NCBI GenBank assembly: GCA_030428825.1
Contig: JAUIEL010000160.1
Coordinates: 1 to 11,401 of the forward strand
DNA: 11,401 nucleotides
Origin: a bacterium
GTDB taxonomy: Bacteria > Planctomycetota > B15-G4 > JADJEK01
Direction of reading: 5' to 3'
Shown one piece after another: positions 9,309 through 11,401 of the stretch. The notes under the pieces were generated by a model. That model had not been told where the DNA came from and did not search any database. It saw only the letters and a program-made list of their open reading frames with translations. Numbering within the stretch: the stretch's first letter is position 1; each line of letters opens with the position of its first letter. A program made the translations under genes and the position numbers.

Positions 9309-9339
9309 CACTTCACCTCTCACCATCGGCCGCGCGGTC

Positions 9340-11067
9340 TCAGTCGCCGCTCTCGAGGAATCGGTCCGGGGTGACGTTCTCGATCGGCTCCAGGCCGTCC
9401 TGGACGAGCACGTCGTCGACGAACCACCCCTGTCCGTCGTTGAAGAGCGGGTCGAACGAGTCGAACCGGTAGCGGATCCGGACGGACCCCCAGGTCGGGT
9501 CGAGGTCGACGACGTGCGTGTGCCACGACGCGAACGGCGTGCAGTGGATGAGGTCCGGATCGATCACCTGCCCCTGCTCGCCGAGCTCCTTGCCGAACAG
9601 GAGGGTCTCGTCTCCCGCGTCGACGACCTCGAGGAAACGCCCGTCCTCGCCCGGCCCCTCGAACTCCGTCACGAACGCGCAGGCGAACTCGAGCTTCGGG
9701 TTCGTCGTCCCGGTGAGGTCGATCGGAACGCTCGTCGCGGCGCCGACCGCGTCCGTCGTGCTCCCGGCGTCGAAGTCGACGCCGTTGTTGAAGTTCAGGC
9801 TGAACGGCGGCGAGGCGAACGGCAGCGCGGGGAGCTGGGGCGTGTCCGGGTCGATGAGCTGCGACGGCGTCGCGTCGACGCTCCACGCCACGCCGTTCAC
9901 GGGCGCGGTGACCGTCCAGTTCGAGAGGTCCGCCAGCTCGTCGTCGAACAGGACGACCCCGCGCAGGACCTGGGCGCCGTAGATCGTCTGCGTCGACGGC
10001 GACGTCACGTCGACCTCGAGCAGGAGGACGTCGGACGCGGTCACGGTGAATCCGGTGAACTGCAGCCGCTTCCCGACCGTGCCGGCGCCGAGCGCGGTCG
10101 CCGCGCCGGTGGTGAGGTCGAACCGGAAGACCTCGAACCCGACCGATTCGTCCTCCCCATGAACGATCACGTTCGCGACGGTCTCCCCGACGGCGGGCCG
10201 ACAGGTGGCGACGAGCTTCGGCCCCGCCTCGGCGAGCCGGACGCCCCACTTGCTGCCGAACCCGAGGTTCAACGGCGGGTCGGAGAAGACGACCCCGTCG
10301 CCCGGCGAGCCTTGCGGCCCCGCGGCGCCCGTCGGCCCCGTCGCCCCGGTCGGCCCCGTCGGCCCGTCCGCCCCCTTCGCGCCGGTCGCGCCGGTCTCCC
10401 CCTGGGGTCCGGTCGCTCCCTGGTTCCCCGCCGGTCCCGTCGTCCCGTCCGGACCGGCCGCCCCGATCGGCCCCGCCTCCCCCACCGGCCCGAGCGCGCC
10501 GCCCGGCCCCTCGATCAGGAGGGCGAGCTCGGGCGCGTGCCCGGTCTTCCCGCTCTCCTTGCTGTCGAACGAGGCCCGCAGACCGTCGCCCGACCGGAGC
10601 GCGAGACCGTGGTTCGACTCGGAGCCGGCCCGCCAGGCCAGGACCAGCGCCGTGAGGTCGACCTCGACGAACCGCCGCTCGTCGTCCGGCCCGACCGCGA
10701 TCCCGGCCGCGAACGTCGCCCCGAGCGCCGGCGCCGCCTCGCCGGTCACGCCCCCCTCGTCGAACGGCGCCCCGAGCCGCACCACGTCGAACGTCCCCGC
10801 CTGCTCGACCTCCCGGACGAACAGCCGGAGCGTCGCGTGGAGCTCCGCCACCTCCACGCCCTCGACGACGCTCTCGTCGAACCGGAGCAGCACGCTCTCG
10901 TCCTGCTCCGTCACCCGCAGCTCCGGCGCCCCCCCGAGCGCCGCCGCCCCGTCGACCGACGAAACCGTCGCGTCCGCCACCAACACCGCGTCCGCCGCCA
11001 CCCCGACCGACACCGGCGCGAGAACGAGCGCCAGGAAGGCGACGGCGACGGAGACGCGTGGAGGCAT
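9340..11067 (-). CDS. Secreted DNRLRE-domain protein with collagen-like tract and extra beta-sandwich module (longer paralogue)
   Basis: This 575-residue paralogue of the next gene has a signal peptide (about 1-26, VGVAADA) and a DNRLRE-type domain (about 27-185) with LRLFVREVEQAGTFDVVRL and FDSKESGKTGHAPEL (167-181). Twenty-four Gly-X-Y triplets span 187-258, and the post-collagen segment contains VIVHGEDESVGFEVFRFDL. About residues 371-562 form an additional module absent from the shorter paralogue: it opens LFDDELADLSNWTV and ends GQGWFVDDVLVQDG, which resembles MAM or concanavalin-like jelly-roll domains, probably adhesive or carbohydrate-binding. The tail is VTPDRFLESGD. ATG 11067 has a weak GAGG nine bases upstream. 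It is the first gene of a probable two-gene operon. The extracellular or surface stalk-adhesin role is inferred. Confidence 0.88.
   Translation of the reverse strand: MPPRVSVAVAFLALVLAPVSVGVAADAVLVADATVSSVDGAAALGGAPELRVTEQDESVLLRFDESVVEGVEVAELHATLRLFVREVEQAGTFDVVRLGAPFDEGGVTGEAAPALGATFAAGIAVGPDDERRFVEVDLTALVLAWRAGSESNHGLALRSGDGLRASFDSKESGKTGHAPELALLIEGPGGALGPVGEAGPIGAAGPDGTTGPAGNQGATGPQGETGATGAKGADGPTGPTGATGPTGAAGPQGSPGDGVVFSDPPLNLGFGSKWGVRLAEAGPKLVATCRPAVGETVANVIVHGEDESVGFEVFRFDLTTGAATALGAGTVGKRLQFTGFTVTASDVLLLEVDVTSPSTQTIYGAQVLRGVVLFDDELADLSNWTVTAPVNGVAWSVDATPSQLIDPDTPQLPALPFASPPFSLNFNNGVDFDAGSTTDAVGAATSVPIDLTGTTNPKLEFACAFVTEFEGPGEDGRFLEVVDAGDETLLFGKELGEQGQVIDPDLIHCTPFASWHTHVVDLDPTWGSVRIRYRFDSFDPLFNDGQGWFVDDVLVQDGLEPIENVTPDRFLESGD
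10294..10509 (-). repeat. Collagen-like Gly-X-Y coding repeat (24 triplets)
   Basis: It encodes 24 uninterrupted Gly-X-Y triplets (residues 187-258). The N-terminal half is more diverse, with charged triplets (GEA, GPD, GNQ, GET, GAK, GAD); the second half is GPT/GAT-rich. The tract begins at almost the same residue number and ends at exactly the same one as in the paralogue, although its sequence is quite different. Confidence 0.9.
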
Positions 11068-11152
11068 CGGGCGGAACCTCGGGAACGAGACGAGGACGAA
11101 ACGGGGTCATCGGTCGGAGGAGGGCCGACATGAAGGGAGAAATGGGGGGGGA

Positions 11153-11193
11153 AGCAACGAGAGCAAGGGAGAGCAGGAGAGAGCAGGGGAGAG
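11153..11193. repeat. Purine-rich 10-bp tandem repeat, long copy
   Basis: AGCAACGAG is followed by AGCAAGGGAG, AGCAGGAGAG and AGCAGGGGAG, an exact 10-base period for the last three units. The first 21 bases match 7836-7856 with one difference. It lies about 85 bases upstream of the collagen-like operon start. Confidence 0.75.
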
Positions 11194-11243
11194 GGCGCTG
11201 GCGCGGAGGACGGACGGTGATGCCAGGTCTACGCGCCAGCGCC
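11194..11243. repeat. 12-bp perfect inverted repeat
   Basis: GGCGCTGGCGCG (11194-11205) and CGCGCCAGCGCC (11232-11243) are perfectly complementary, with a 26-base loop. It directly adjoins the purine-rich repeat. The loop shows no similarity to the interior of the two large stem-loop elements. Confidence 0.75.
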
Positions 11244-11309
11244 ATCCCATGGGTCCCCATCCGCATTCCCCCTTCCCCCAGTCATCATGGTCGATGCTGG
11301 GCTGCCGTC

Positions 11310-11335
11310 TGGCGTGCAGGGTCATGCCTGCGCCA
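11310..11335. other. Imperfect stem-loop near the window end
   Basis: TGGC 11310-11313 pairs with GCCA 11332-11335, and GCAGG 11316-11320 with CCTGC 11327-11331. Two bases (GT) bulge on the left, and the loop is six bases. This is modest evidence in G+C-rich DNA. Confidence 0.4.
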
Positions 11336-11360
11336 CGCGTCGGGTGCCCTCCAGGTCCTC

Positions 11361-11401
11361 CTCGGCCCTGGCTCGCAAGCTCGCCCGGGGTGAGGGCCGA
11401 G
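11361..11401. other. 9-bp inverted repeat ending at the window edge
   Basis: CTCGGCCCT (11361-11369) is complementary to AGGGCCGAG (11393-11401), with a 23-base loop. The right arm ends exactly at the window edge, so its full length cannot be seen. Confidence 0.5.

Larger units (their letters stand above)
11068..11401. other. Gene-free, repeat-bearing end of the window
   Basis: This is the region upstream of the minus-strand collagen-like operon and should contain its promoter, but no convincing -35/-10 pair is visible. It holds a purine-rich 10-bp repeat, a 12-bp inverted repeat and two further stem-loops. A plus-strand open frame from 11058 to 11393 crosses all of these and has no family features, so it is not called. 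Confidence 0.65.

Noticed and set aside
11058..11393. Plus-strand open frame at the window end
   Set aside because: It spans a purine repeat and several inverted repeats, shows no family motif, and lacks a convincing ribosome-binding site.

Overview
The window is very G+C-rich bacterial DNA with tightly packed coding blocks and unusually structured, repeat-laden gaps. Three features suggest a Planctomycetota-type organism or a similar large-genome, high-GC environmental bacterium: a one-membrane-pass eukaryote-like Ser/Thr kinase with an HEAT-like C-terminal half, secreted DNRLRE proteins with collagen-like Gly-X-Y tracts, and a Tat-type lipoprotein signal. This assignment is an inference; no marker gene is present.

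Layout. (1) 41-3228, plus strand: a periplasmic amino-acid-type substrate-binding lipoprotein overlaps by ATGA a membrane Ser/Thr kinase. No ABC permease or ATPase gene is visible, so the pair looks like a ligand sensor coupled to a kinase rather than a transporter. (2) 3342-6665, plus strand: a 1107-residue fusion of a GHMP sugar-kinase-like half and a UDPGP-type sugar-1-phosphate nucleotidyltransferase half, probably salvaging or activating a sugar. (3) 6666-7336: a gene-free stretch with a 58-bp higher-order tandem repeat, small hairpins and a large stem-loop element (copy 1). (4) 7337-7771, minus strand: a small two-CBS-domain protein. (5) 7772-8153: a gene-free stretch with copy 2 of the stem-loop element. 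(6) 8154-11067, minus strand: two paralogous secreted proteins (DNRLRE domain, collagen-like tract, beta-rich domain, shared TPDRFL tail), probably one operon. (7) 11068-11401: a gene-free end with a 10-bp purine-rich repeat and inverted repeats.

The most unusual signal is the pair of stem-loop elements at 6983-7117 and 7900-8020. Their inner sequence is nearly identical (runs of 36, 13 and 25 identical bases), but their outer arms are unrelated to each other in sequence and in each copy perfectly self-complementary (21 bp and 13 bp). That is whole-stem compensatory change and argues for selection on a folded RNA or DNA structure. The two copies bracket the CBS gene as direct repeats. A family of small hairpins with a T(T/G)CGC loop and a conserved 12-bp motif after two minus-strand stop codons belong to the same repeat-rich intergenic landscape. 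I found no CRISPR, tRNA, rRNA, transposase or reverse transcriptase.
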